Both the position numbers and the translations under genes were made by a program. The notes below the pieces were generated by a model. It was given only the letters and a program-made list of their open reading frames with translations, was not told the DNA's origin and did not search any database. DNA of 51,148 nt from Nocardiopsis potens DSM 45234 (GTDB lineage: Bacteria; Actinomycetota; Actinomycetes; Streptosporangiales; Streptosporangiaceae), in NCBI RefSeq assembly GCF_000341105.1, contig NZ_ANBB01000069.1:1-51148 (forward strand). Reading direction: 5' to 3'. Each line of letters starts with the position of its first letter. The first letter of the stretch is position 1. Below, piece after piece: positions 1-8,032 of this stretch.

Positions 1-1
1 G

Positions 2-70
2 ATCGAGCGCGAGCACCCCGACATGGTGATGGAACCGCTCCTGGCCGGCGGCGTCGACCCGGGCGACTAG
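2..70 (+). CDS. 3' end of an unidentified coding sequence
   Basis: An open frame enters from the left edge and stops at TAG 68-70; only the last 22 codons are present, ending in the residues LLAGGVDPGD. The composition is coding-like, but too little is left to assign a family. It is followed by about 190 bases without a gene before the promoter-like motif at 265. Confidence 0.4.
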   Translation: MEREHPDMVMEPLLAGGVDPGD

Positions 71-264
71 CCGCGCCGGGGTCGCCGGCTCGGGGAAGAG
101 CGCCTTCCGGGAGCCCCGGGCCGCCCGGGCCCCGTCCGCCCGCCGACCTCCGATGATCCCACCCTTCGCGGCCACCCCCGGGCGGCGCGCGGCGGCAGTG
201 GCGAGGGGCGGGCGGCCCCCGGGAGTGTGAGGGCCCTCTCAGTCCCGCAGCGCCGAAACGACCC

Positions 265-283
265 TTACGTAACTGTAGAGTTT
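265..283 (+). promoter_or_regulatory. Promoter-like motif, copy 1 (ACGTAA-N2-GTAGAGTT)
   Basis: The sequence TTACGTAACTGTAGAGTTT contains the palindrome TTACGTAA next to TAGAGT, a plausible -10 hexamer. The core recurs at 2091-2109, which argues for a bound regulator. It would drive the SulP gene with a 5' leader of roughly 220 bases; nothing else recognisable lies in that leader. Confidence 0.45.
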
Positions 284-508
284 GAACCGCACTGAGCCGC
301 ATGTTCCGTGTGCGGCCGGATGCGAACTTCTCCCCGTTCGTCCCACCCGCCCGGCAGACCGGGGCCGGATCCGCGGCAGCGCCGCCGCGCGGACGGGGCC
401 GGGGCCTCATCGCGCCCCGGCGCAGCGCCGCCCGAGCGGCCCTGCCCACCGCAGACCTCTGTTCGACGCAACCGGGCCCCTGCACGGCCTCTGACCGAGA
501 TCGGAACC

Positions 509-1996
509 ATGACCTTCCTGACGACGCTCGCGCGCCGACGCCCCGCGCTGCCCCCGCTGCGGGTGCTGCGCACCGAAGTACTGGCCGGCCTGGTGGTCGC
601 GCTCGCGCTGATCCCCGAGGCGATCTCCTTCTCCATCATCGCCGGGGTCGACCCGGCCGTGGGGCTGTACGCCTCCTTCACCATGGCCGTGGTGATCTCG
701 ATCGTGGGCGGCCGCCGCGCGATGATCTCGGCGGCCACCGGTGCGATCGCGCTGGTCGTTGCGCCGCTGTCGATCAACCACGGCCTGGGGTACCTGGTCG
801 CCGCGGTGATCCTGGGCGGCGTCCTCCAGGTCGTGCTGGGCGCCCTGGGGGTGGCCCGGCTGATGCGGTTCGTGCCCCGCTCGGTCATGGTCGGCTTCGT
901 CAACGCCCTGGCCATCCTGATCTTCATGGCCCAGGTCCCCGAGCTGGTCGACGTGCCCTGGATCGTCTACCCGCTGCTCGCCCTGGGCCTGGCGATCATC
1001 GTCGCCTTCCCCCGGCTCACCAAGGCCGTCCCCGCGCCGCTGGTGTCCATCATCGCGCTGACCGCGCTGACCCTGGGCGCCGGGCTGGCGGTGCCCACCG
1101 TCGGCGACAAGGGCGCGCTGCCCTCCTCGCTGCCGGTCCCCGGCATCCCCGACGTGCCGCTCACCCTGGACACCCTCACCCTCATCGCCCCCTACGCGCT
1201 GGCCTTCGCCCTGGTGGGGCTGATGGAGTCGCTGATGACGGCCAAGCTGGTCGACGACATCACCGACACCCACTCCGACAAGACCCGCGAGTCCATCGGC
1301 CAGGGCATCGCCAACATCGTCACCGGCCTCTTCGGCGGCATGGGCGGCTGCGCGATGATCGGCCAGACCATGATCAACGTCAAGGTCTCCGGCGCGCGCA
1401 CCCGCATCTCCACCTTCCTGGCCGGGGTGTTCCTGATGGTGCTGTGCATCGCCTTCGGCCCGTGGGTCTCCCAGATCCCGATGGCCGCCCTGGTCGCGGT
1501 GATGATCATCGTGGCGGTCTCCACCTTCGACTGGCACTCGGTGGCCCCGGCCACGCTCAAGCGGATGCCGGTGGGCGAGACCCTGGTCATGGCGGTCACC
1601 GTGGTCGCGGTGGTGGCCACCCACAACCTGGCCATCGGCGTGGTCACCGGCTCCCTGGTCGCCTTCGTCGCCTTCGCCCGGCGGGTGGCCCACCTGGTCG
1701 ACGTCTCCTCCATGCCCGACCCCGACGGCGGCCAGGTGGTCTACGTGGTCAAGGGCGAGCTGTTCTTCGCCTCCAGCAACGACCTCGTCTACCGGTTCGA
1801 CTACGCCGGCGACCCCGAGCACGTGGTCATCGACCTGACCCGCGCCCACATCTGGGACGCCTCGACGGTGGCGGCGCTGGACGCCATCACCACCAAGTAC
1901 GCGGCCAAGCAGAAGACGGTGGAGATCATCGGGCTCAACGAGTACAGCGCCGCGATGCACGGCCGGCTCAGCGGCGAGCTCGCCGGCAGCCACTGA
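509..1996 (+). CDS. SulP-family anion (sulfate-type) transporter with STAS domain
   Basis: The 495-aa protein has a long membrane domain (about residues 15-400) with many hydrophobic helices, and a C-terminal STAS domain (about 405-490) containing the typical segment VVIDLTRAHIWDASTVAALD. This is SulP/SLC26 architecture; bacterial members import sulfate, bicarbonate or other anions at the cytoplasmic membrane, and substrate cannot be told from sequence. The frame is open upstream to a GTG at 308, but the Arg/Pro-rich extension looks non-coding and the membrane domain begins just after ATG 509, so I chose 509. It sits alone behind the promoter-like motif at 265 and ahead of a strong hairpin. 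Family call secure, start less so. Confidence 0.88.
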   Translation: MTFLTTLARRRPALPPLRVLRTEVLAGLVVALALIPEAISFSIIAGVDPAVGLYASFTMAVVISIVGGRRAMISAATGAIALVVAPLSINHGLGYLVAAVILGGVLQVVLGALGVARLMRFVPRSVMVGFVNALAILIFMAQVPELVDVPWIVYPLLALGLAIIVAFPRLTKAVPAPLVSIIALTALTLGAGLAVPTVGDKGALPSSLPVPGIPDVPLTLDTLTLIAPYALAFALVGLMESLMTAKLVDDITDTHSDKTRESIGQGIANIVTGLFGGMGGCAMIGQTMINVKVSGARTRISTFLAGVFLMVLCIAFGPWVSQIPMAALVAVMIIVAVSTFDWHSVAPATLKRMPVGETLVMAVTVVAVVATHNLAIGVVTGSLVAFVAFARRVAHLVDVSSMPDPDGGQVVYVVKGELFFASSNDLVYRFDYAGDPEHVVIDLTRAHIWDASTVAALDAITTKYAAKQKTVEIIGLNEYSAAMHGRLSGELAGSH

Positions 1997-2012
1997 CCCT
2001 CGACGGAGGCGA

Positions 2013-2055
2013 GGCGCCCGCCCGGGACCGAGACGGCGGTCCCCGGGCGGGCGCC
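2013..2055. terminator. GC-rich hairpin after the SulP gene
   Basis: Arms 2013-2030 and 2037-2055 pair over 18 bp with a single bulge and a 6-base loop, 16 bases after the SulP stop. There is no T-run, as is usual in high-GC actinobacteria. Confidence 0.65.
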
Positions 2056-2090
2056 TTCGCGTTCGGCGCCCCTCCCGGCACATTCTCCCC

Positions 2091-2109
2091 TCACGTAAGA
2101 GTAGAGTTG
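2091..2109 (+). promoter_or_regulatory. Promoter-like motif, copy 2, without an obvious downstream gene
   Basis: TCACGTAAGAGTAGAGTTG shares ACGTAA-N2-GTAGAGTT with the copy at 265. It points rightward into about 150 bases (2110-2257) in which I see no convincing gene before the convergent end of the LysR gene. It may drive an unseen small RNA, antisense-read the LysR gene, or be a leftover. Confidence 0.35.
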
Positions 2110-2257
2110 CCTCCGTGAGGGGGCCGGAGCCGCTCCTCGCCGCGTACCCTGCCGGCCCTCTCCCCGGTGCCGCGCCCCGCTCGGACCGTCCTTCCGAGGG
2201 GCACGGCGCCGGGCCCGCCCGCTCCGCCGGCCGCACCGCGGCCCCGGCGCACCGGCC

Positions 2258-3175
2258 TCACCTGGGGGCGGTCGGGTTGCCGTCCCGGTCGCGCTCGGAG
2301 ACCAGGTGGGCGCTCAGGCGCTCCCTGAGCCACAGTTCCGGACGGGAGGGCAGGCGGGAGCGCGGGTAGACCAGGTCCACCCCCACCAGCCAGTCGGTGT
2401 GCGGGTAGGCCTCGAGCTGGAGCTCCACGAACTCCCCGCGGGCCAGCTCCTCCAGCACGCACTGGCGCGGCACCGTCGCCCAGCCCAGGCCCGCCCGGGT
2501 CAGCTCGACCAGCGGCTCGTAGCCGAAGACCTCCCAGGTCTGCGCGGCCTGCAGGTACTCGGTGGTCGGCTGCACGTCGGCCTGGTCGGAGTGGACGAGG
2601 CGGCGGTGCTCCCTGAGGTCGGCGAAGCCCACCCGCTCCCGGGCCGCCAGCGGGTGGTCGCGGTGCACCACGTGCAGCAGGATCAGCTTGCCCAGCTGGC
2701 GGAAGTCCAGCGAGCGGTCGTAGCCGGGGGCGGCGAAGCCCACGCCGAGGGCGGCCTCGCCCCGGCGCACCTGCTCGTCGATCCGCATCCCGACCGGGCT
2801 GTGCACCATCAGGTTGACGTAGGGGTAGTGCTCGGCGAAGTCCCGGAGCGGCTCGGAGAGCAGCCGCATGTGCACGCCGGCCGCCAGCGTCAGCGAAGGG
2901 GCCTGCTCCAGGGCCAGCGCGTCCGCGTGGCGCTCGAAGCCGCGGGCGCGGTCGACCACCGTCCGCGCCTCCAGGGCCAGCCGGCGCCCCGCCTCGGTCA
3001 GCCGCGGCACCCGCGTCGAGCGGTCGAAGAGGTCGGCGCCCACGTCGACCTCCAGCTGGGCGATGGCCGCCGACAGCGTGGACTGCGACTTGCCCAGGCG
3101 TCGGGCGGCGGCGGAGAACGAGCCCGCCTCGCAGGCGACCACGAACGCCTCCAGCCGGTCCAGCGTGATGCGCAC
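2258..3175 (-). CDS. LysR-family transcriptional regulator
   Basis: The 305-aa protein has an N-terminal winged helix-turn-helix (about residues 1-60, with FVVACEAGSFSAAARRLGKS) followed by a LysR substrate-binding domain. I chose GTG 3175: it is preceded by GGAAGGGG at good spacing, whereas an ATG at 3190 has no ribosome site and would lie inside the palindrome at 3187-3205. It is transcribed divergently from the purine permease/deaminase gene, 141 bases away, so it probably regulates that gene and itself in response to a purine or its breakdown product (inference from position). Confidence 0.88.
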   Translation of the reverse strand: MRITLDRLEAFVVACEAGSFSAAARRLGKSQSTLSAAIAQLEVDVGADLFDRSTRVPRLTEAGRRLALEARTVVDRARGFERHADALALEQAPSLTLAAGVHMRLLSEPLRDFAEHYPYVNLMVHSPVGMRIDEQVRRGEAALGVGFAAPGYDRSLDFRQLGKLILLHVVHRDHPLAARERVGFADLREHRRLVHSDQADVQPTTEYLQAAQTWEVFGYEPLVELTRAGLGWATVPRQCVLEELARGEFVELQLEAYPHTDWLVGVDLVYPRSRLPSRPELWLRERLSAHLVSERDRDGNPTAPR

Positions 3176-3186
3176 ACCCGCCCCTT

Positions 3187-3205
3187 CCATCGATTCGATC
3201 GATGG
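3187..3205. promoter_or_regulatory. Perfect inverted repeat, candidate LysR operator
   Basis: CCATCGAT and ATCGATGG are perfect 8-bp arms around a 3-base centre, directly upstream of the LysR start and between the divergent genes. LysR proteins typically bind such dyads in the shared promoter region. Confidence 0.6.
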
Positions 3206-3316
3206 TAACCGGCTTCGTGCATCAGCGGTCCCGCACTTAGCATCGGCGGTCATCCGGCTCCGGACCCCCGGCGGCGCGCCGGGGAGGGCGGCCGCCGGGA
3301 AGACCTGGGAGGTCCC

Positions 3317-5224
3317 ATGCCCGTCCCCCGCCTCCGACGCCCCCGCGCCGCCGCGGCGCCCGGCCCCGTCGACCAGCGCCTGCCGCTCGGCCGCTCGGCG
3401 ACGCTCGGGCTCCAGCACGTGCTGGTCATGTACGCGGGAGTGGTCGCCGTACCGCTCATCCTGGCCGAGACCCTCGGCCTGGACCGGTCCCAGACCGTCG
3501 CGCTGGTCAACGCCAACCTCATCGTCGGCGGGGTCGGCACCCTCGTCCAGGCACTGGGGCTGTGGCGGTTCGGCGCCCGCTTCCCCATCGTGCAGGGCGC
3601 CTCCTTCATCGGCCTGGCGCCCGCCCTGCTCATCGGCGAGCGCTACGGGCTGCCGTCGGTGTTCGGCGCGGTCATCGCGGCCGGCGCGCTCACCGTCGTC
3701 CTCGCCCCGGTCTTCTCCCGGCTGCTGCGGTTCTTCCCGCCGGTGGTGATCGGCAGCCTGGTGACGATCGTGGGGATCTCGCTGATGCCGGCCGCGGCGG
3801 GCTGGCTCGGCGGCGGGGAGGGGAGCGAGGACTTCGGCGCCCCGGTCCACCTCCTGCTGGGGCTGCTCACCGTCGCGACGACCATCGCCGTGCACGTCCT
3901 CGGCCGGGGCCTGTGGAGCAGCCTGAGCGTCCTGGCCGGCCTGGCCGTCGGCACCTGCGCCGCGTTCCTCACCGGGACCACCGACTTCGGCGGCGTCTCC
4001 GAGGCGCCCTGGGTCGGGCTGGCCGCGCCGCTGTCCTTCGGCGCGCCCCGCTTCGAGGTCGTGCCGGTCCTGATGATGTCCCTGGCGATGCTGGTCATCC
4101 TCGCCGAGACCACCGGGAACATGCTCGCGATCGGGCACATCGTGGGCGTGCGGGTCGACCGGCGCCGGCTCGCCGACGCGTTCCGCGCCGACGGCCTCGC
4201 CTCGATGCTCGGAGGCCTCTACAACGGCTTCCCGCTCAACGCGTTCAGCCAGAACACCGGGCTGCTGGCCATGACGAGGGTGCGCAGCCGGTTCACGGTC
4301 GCGGCGGGCGGGCTGATCATGATCGCCTTCGGCCTGCTGCCCAAGATCGGCGCCGTCGTCTCGGCCATCCCGCCGGCGGTCCTGGGCGGCGGCGCGATCG
4401 TCATGTTCGGCATGACGACGGCGGCCGGCGTCCAGGAGCTCGCCCGGGTCCGCTACGCCGGCACGAACAACGCCCTGGTGGTGGCCGTCTCGCTGAGCGT
4501 GGGCGTGCTCCCCATGGCCTCGCCCGAGCTCTTCGGGCGCGTGCACGGGCCGCTCGGCCTCGTGCTGGAGAGCGGCATCTTCCTCGGCGCGATCACCGCG
4601 GTGCTGCTCAACGCGCTGCTGCACCGGCCGGCCCGCGAAGAGGAGCGCGGCGGCCCCGAGTCCTCCGCCCCCGAACCCCCGGCCGACGGCGGCCGGGACG
4701 ACGAAAGGAACCACATGGCCGACACCGCCGCCCCGACGGCCGGCACCCCCACCGACCAGGACATCGAGCTGCTGCGGCGGGCCTTCGCCCTCGCCCGCGA
4801 GGCCGCGGGACGCGGCCGCCACCCGTTCGGCGCCCTGGTCGCCGCCGCGGACGGCACCGTGATCGCGGCCCGCGGCAACAACTCCATGCCGCCCGAAGGG
4901 GACCCCACCCGGCACGCCGAGCTGTGCGCGGCGGCGGCCGCCGCGCAGGCCGTGCCGCTGGAGCGGCTGGCCGGCGCCACCCTGTACAGCAGCGCCGAGC
5001 CGTGCGCGATGTGCACCGGCGCCCTGTACTGGACCGGGATCGGGCGCCTGGTCTACGGGCTGTCCGAGCGCCGGCTGCTCGAATTCACCGGCGACGCCGC
5101 CGAGAACCCCACGCTCGACCTGCCCTGCAGGGAGGTCCTCGCCCGGGGCCAGCGCCGGGTGGAGGTCATCGGCCCCCTGCTCGAAGACGAGGCCGCCCTC
5201 CCCCACCGGGGATTCTGGCGCTGA
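3317..5224 (+). CDS. Purine (xanthine/uracil-type) permease fused to a CDA-fold guanine deaminase-like domain
   Basis: One uninterrupted 635-aa frame starts at ATG 3317 behind GGGAGG. Residues 25 to about 440 are a nucleobase:cation symporter-2 permease (QGASFIGLAPALL, NAFSQNTGLLAMTRV are family-typical). After a hydrophilic Pro/Glu-rich linker (about 441-466) residues 467-635 form a zinc cytidine-deaminase-fold domain with HAE (533-535) and PCAMC (562-566), closest in character to bacterial guanine deaminases. Permease plus guanine deaminase would couple import with conversion of guanine to xanthine. These are normally separate neighbouring genes; here no stop lies between them, yet an internal start with its own ribosome site survives at 4715. 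Fusion could be real or stem from a lost stop. Confidence 0.85.
   Translation: MPVPRLRRPRAAAAPGPVDQRLPLGRSATLGLQHVLVMYAGVVAVPLILAETLGLDRSQTVALVNANLIVGGVGTLVQALGLWRFGARFPIVQGASFIGLAPALLIGERYGLPSVFGAVIAAGALTVVLAPVFSRLLRFFPPVVIGSLVTIVGISLMPAAAGWLGGGEGSEDFGAPVHLLLGLLTVATTIAVHVLGRGLWSSLSVLAGLAVGTCAAFLTGTTDFGGVSEAPWVGLAAPLSFGAPRFEVVPVLMMSLAMLVILAETTGNMLAIGHIVGVRVDRRRLADAFRADGLASMLGGLYNGFPLNAFSQNTGLLAMTRVRSRFTVAAGGLIMIAFGLLPKIGAVVSAIPPAVLGGGAIVMFGMTTAAGVQELARVRYAGTNNALVVAVSLSVGVLPMASPELFGRVHGPLGLVLESGIFLGAITAVLLNALLHRPAREEERGGPESSAPEPPADGGRDDERNHMADTAAPTAGTPTDQDIELLRRAFALAREAAGRGRHPFGALVAAADGTVIAARGNNSMPPEGDPTRHAELCAAAAAAQAVPLERLAGATLYSSAEPCAMCTGALYWTGIGRLVYGLSERRLLEFTGDAAENPTLDLPCREVLARGQRRVEVIGPLLEDEAALPHRGFWR
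4702..4717 (+). promoter_or_regulatory. Internal ribosome site and ATG inside the permease-deaminase frame
   Basis: GAAAGGAA lies 5-8 bases before ATG 4715, in frame with the fusion. Translation from here would give a free 169-aa deaminase whose length matches stand-alone guanine deaminases, so the locus may produce both fused and free enzyme. Confidence 0.55.
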
Positions 5225-5261
5225 CCGGGCCGGGCCCGCCGCCCGGCGGGCCCGGCCGGTC
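5223..5261. terminator. Strong hairpin at the permease-deaminase stop
   Basis: Arms of 17-18 bases (one bulged G) overlap the TGA stop at 5222-5224 and close a short loop. It is followed at once by a second perfect palindrome, 5269-5302 (17-bp arms, centre GGACC/GGTCC), giving a tandem terminator arrangement. Confidence 0.65.
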
Positions 5262-5419
5262 CCCCGCCTCCGCCGCACGCGGACCGGTCCGCGTGCGGCG
5301 GACTCCCCTCCAGCCCGCATGGGGTGCTCGCACGTGAACCGGCCAGGCGGGCCGCCCTCCCACGGCCGGGCCTGCCCAGGTTCATCGCACCTCTGGACGG
5401 AGCGGAGCCCGAACGGCGC

Positions 5420-5660
5420 CTACCCGCCCCTTCCCCGCCCTTCCGGCACCGCTTCCGCTGCTTGTCCCGGGCGTGCAGGGACTCTGCGGTCGAAGGCGCC
5501 CTTCTCGCCCCGCTGCTTGACCAGCCTCCCCCAGCGCTCTTTGCGTCCGAACCGGGCCGCGATCTCCTTTCCGCTGGGCAGGGCCCCGCCCTCGCCCCGG
5601 TTGTCCAGCGCCCACCGCCACGCCCGCACCTGTACCGGGGACGGCGTCCGTTCGCCCCCG
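5420..5660 (-). pseudogene. Remnant of a mobile-element gene (C-terminal part, DUF2637/replication-transfer-like)
   Basis: Reading leftward, a coding-like stretch includes VRAWRWALDNRGEGG and LPSGKEIAARFGRKERWGRL, a helix-turn-helix-like segment. From memory such segments end DUF2637/SpdB-like proteins of actinobacterial plasmids and integrative elements; that family link is tentative. Similarity continues upstream of the nearest start codon (ERTPSPVQ), so the beginning is lost, and the tail runs into low-complexity Arg/Pro. It is best read as a truncated fossil. Confidence 0.4.
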
Positions 5661-5689
5661 GCGCGCAGCCCCTCCTCTCCCCCGCCCTG

Positions 5690-5931
5690 CGCTGCTCCTT
5701 CGACCAGGCGGTGCGCGCTGTGGAGCCGGAGCTGAGCGCCATGGCCGGCATGCCGCCCGGTGGGCTGTGCGCCGGTGCGCTCACCCGGTGGGTGCTGGGC
5801 CTGCCGGGTGATCAGGCCGACGGTTTCTGGCGGCGGCTGGTGGCCCGGGCCCGCGGCGGCGATCCGGCGTGGACGGTCATCGCCGCCGGGCTGGCCCTGC
5901 CGGGCCTGCGGGGCGCCCGGGCCCGGCGCCC
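5690..5931 (+). pseudogene. Unidentified coding fragment
   Basis: A frame without a credible start contains MPPGGLCAGALTRWVLGLPG followed by DQADGFWRRLVARARGGDPA, which has coding-like hydrophobic periodicity but no family I recognise. It breaks off into Arg-rich sequence where the NlpC/P60 fragment begins in another frame. Both probably derive from a rearranged mobile element. Confidence 0.25.
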
Positions 5932-6066
5932 TCGCACGTGACGATGCACATCGGCGAAGGCCGGATGGTCAACGCGCCGAGCAGCGGCCAGACCGTGCGC
6001 ACCGAACCCGTCGAGAGCGGCGCCTACAGTTCCAGGTTCATGGGCGCGGTCCGGCCGGGAGGATAG
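5932..6066 (+). pseudogene. C-terminal remnant of an NlpC/P60 (C40) peptidase
   Basis: The 44 residues beginning SHVTMHIGEGRMVNAPSS and ending FMGAVRP-GG match the end of NlpC/P60 domains; the intact gene at 29935-30933 ends with the parallel series GMYAGDGKMVHAPSSGKTV ... FVGAVRP. The catalytic Cys half is missing and the fragment joins an unrelated sequence at its left end. A shorter sliver of the same motif occurs at about 10296-10325. Confidence 0.6.
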
Positions 6067-6170
6067 GAGCCCCGCGCCTGCCTCCGGCCGCCTCGGCGGC
6101 ATCCGGCACCGGCCGCTCTGCCCGGCCTTCCGAGGGCTTGCGGCCGAAGGGTCCGTCCGGGTCCGCCCGG

Positions 6171-6842
6171 TCAGCGGTGCCGGTCGTCGGCCCAGCGACC
6201 GGTGAAAAGGGTCTCGGCGGGCGGACCGCCGGGCAGGGGGCTGCCGGGGGGTCGCAGCCCGTCCAGGACGATCGCTATGGTCCGCTGCCGCGCCTCGACG
6301 GCGGCGGGGAGCAGATCGGTGCGGCCCTGCCTGCGGAGCTGTTCGATCATGGGGGCGGCGGTGAGCTGCTCCAGCAGCACCCAGATGTCGGTCGCGGTCA
6401 CGTCCGGGCGCAGCACGCCGGCGGCGGTGGCCCGTTCCACCAGGCCGGCCAGCTGCCGATCGGCGCGGCGGTGCTTCTCCCACATGGCGGGGGTGACCTC
6501 GACGGCTCCGGCGATCGGGGCGAGCGAGCCCCGGTCGGCCTCCAGGGAGGCGGTGATGAACGCGGTCAGCGCCTCCCACGGGTCGTCGCACGCCGCGGCC
6601 TGCTCGAGGGTGTCGGTCCACTGGTCGAGTGAGAGTTCGGCCAGGCGCTGGAACAGCTCCTCCTTGGTGCGGTAGCGGCGGTAGAGGCTGCCGATCCCGA
6701 CCCCGGCGCGCGCGGCGATCGCCGCCACCGAGGCGTGGGCCCCGTCCTCGGCGAGCACCTCGCGGGCGGCGCGCAGCAGTTCCCGGTCGTTGCGCTCGGC
6801 CTCGGCCTGCCGGGGGGCCCGGCGGCGGCGTGCGGTGTCCAT
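6171..6842 (-). CDS. TetR-family repressor of the flanking oxidoreductase genes
   Basis: The 223-aa protein has a TetR helix-turn-helix near its N-terminus (VAAIAARAGVGIGSLYRRYR, about residues 40-60) and a variable ligand-binding C-terminal region of family-typical length. ATG 6842 has AGGA about 8 bases upstream; an upstream GTG at 6848 is too close to that site. It is divergent from the NmrA-like gene, and a perfect 19-bp palindrome with a weaker copy occupies the shared promoter. The same pair recurs before the quinone oxidoreductase at 10190, so autoregulation plus control of these redox genes is a well-founded inference. Confidence 0.9.
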   Translation of the reverse strand: MDTARRRRAPRQAEAERNDRELLRAAREVLAEDGAHASVAAIAARAGVGIGSLYRRYRTKEELFQRLAELSLDQWTDTLEQAAACDDPWEALTAFITASLEADRGSLAPIAGAVEVTPAMWEKHRRADRQLAGLVERATAAGVLRPDVTATDIWVLLEQLTAAPMIEQLRRQGRTDLLPAAVEARQRTIAIVLDGLRPPGSPLPGGPPAETLFTGRWADDRHR

Positions 6843-6861
6843 GGTCACATCCTACTCCATT

Positions 6862-6915
6862 GCGGAGCGATTCGCTCCGCTATAGCGTTCCCTCCAATCG
6901 GATCAAATCGCTCCG
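6862..6915. promoter_or_regulatory. Paired TetR operators between tetR and the NmrA-like gene
   Basis: Site A, 6862-6880, is GCGGAGCGATTCGCTCCGC, a perfect palindrome around one central base. Site B, 6899-6915, CGGATCAAATCGCTCCG, is a half-conserved copy starting 36 bases from the core of A. The pair at 10210 and 10245 has nearly the same spacing (35). Confidence 0.8.
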
Positions 6916-7092
6916 TTTCAAGGGGGCGTGCTGCCCAAGGACCGCGATGCCGCTCCAGCGGCCCGACGCACCCACCGGCACCGCCCCGCCCTCCCCAGGC
7001 CTCGGCCTGAACGTCCACCTTCGCCCTGCGGAGGCCGACCGCCTCCGCACCGCCCCGAACCCCGTCCAGGGCACAACATCTAAGGAGTCGTC

Positions 7093-7929
7093 ATGACCGG
7101 AACCAAGACCATCCTGGTCACCGGAGCGACCGGCAACCAGGGCGGTGCGGCGACCCGAGCACTGCTGCGGCGCGGATGGGCGGTGCGCGCGCTGGTCCGC
7201 GATCCCGGCGCTCTCGCCGCCCGCGAACTGCAGGACCTCGGCGCCGCACTCGCCACCGGGGACCTGGACGACGCCCCGTCCCTGCACCGGGCGGTGGAGG
7301 GCGCCTACGGAGTGTTCAGCGTCCAGCCCCTGGCCTCCGAACCGGAGGCCCTCGCCGCCGAGGTCCGCCGGGGCAAGGCGGTCGCCGACGCCGCGCTCGA
7401 CGCGGGCGTCGAGCACCTGGTCTACAGCTCGGTCGGCGGCGCCGAACGCCGGACCGGCATCGACCACTTCGAGAGCAAGGCCGAGATCGAACGGCACATC
7501 CTGGGCCTCGGCCTGCCCGCCACGATCCTGCGCCCGGTGTTCTTCATGGACAACCTCCTGCACTATGCCGGCGCGCAGGGCGAGCGCGTCATGGAGCTGC
7601 CCGTCCTGCCCGACCGGCCGATGCAGATGATCGCCGCCGCCGACATCGGGCGCATCGCCGCCACCGCCTTCGACGAACCGGCCGAGTTCGCCGGCGCCCG
7701 GCTGGAGATCGCCGGGGACGAACTGCCGTTCACCCGTGTCGCCGAGATCTACCAGCGCGTCACCGGCGTCCCGACCCGCCTGGTCCCCCTGCCCATCGAA
7801 GAGCGCATGTTCGAGTGGTTCGCCGAGGACGGGTACCGGGCCGACCTGCCGGCGCTCCGCGAGCGCTTCCCCGGCCTGCTGACCTTCGAGCGCTTCCTGA
7901 GCCGTCAGGCCTCCACCGCCGCCCCGTAG
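7093..7929 (+). CDS. NmrA-like NAD(P)-binding protein / NAD(P)H-dependent reductase
   Basis: The 278-aa protein opens with the Rossmann motif VTGATGNQGGAATRALL (residues 9-25) and has the NmrA-type order: nucleotide-binding strand, ASEPEAL insertion, YSSVGG, and LRPVFFMDNLL. Members either reduce small electrophiles such as quinones or sense NADP(H)/NAD(H) ratio; the atypical short-chain dehydrogenase active site is degenerate here, so either is possible. ATG 7093 follows AAGGAG. It is the first rightward gene after the TetR operator and lies 103 bases ahead of an SDR gene, probably a redox-stress or detoxification unit. Confidence 0.85.
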   Translation: MTGTKTILVTGATGNQGGAATRALLRRGWAVRALVRDPGALAARELQDLGAALATGDLDDAPSLHRAVEGAYGVFSVQPLASEPEALAAEVRRGKAVADAALDAGVEHLVYSSVGGAERRTGIDHFESKAEIERHILGLGLPATILRPVFFMDNLLHYAGAQGERVMELPVLPDRPMQMIAAADIGRIAATAFDEPAEFAGARLEIAGDELPFTRVAEIYQRVTGVPTRLVPLPIEERMFEWFAEDGYRADLPALRERFPGLLTFERFLSRQASTAAP

Positions 7930-7968
7930 CACCCACCCCCTTCCACCCGCATGTCACAGGGGGCCGGT

Positions 7969-8021
7969 CCGGATCGTCCCGGGTCTTGACCACCGATTCG
8001 GACCGGCCCCCGCCCAACACC
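7969..8021. other. Long-looped inverted repeat between the NmrA-like and SDR genes
   Basis: Perfect 13-bp arms (7969-7981 and 8009-8021) enclose a 27-base loop, ending 11 bases before the SDR start codon. It could attenuate or stabilise the message between the two genes; the large loop is unlike a simple terminator. Confidence 0.5.
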
Positions 8022-8032
8022 AGGAGCCGAAC

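Noticed and set aside
407-2236. Very long leftward open frame across the SulP gene
   Set aside because: It is the antisense shadow of a high-GC gene: rich in Arg, Gly, His and Asp with no domain pattern, while the rightward frame has a complete SulP protein.
2115-2369. Rightward 84-codon frame after the second promoter-like motif
   Set aside because: It overlaps the end of the LysR gene, has low-complexity Pro/Arg/Ser composition and no ribosome site.
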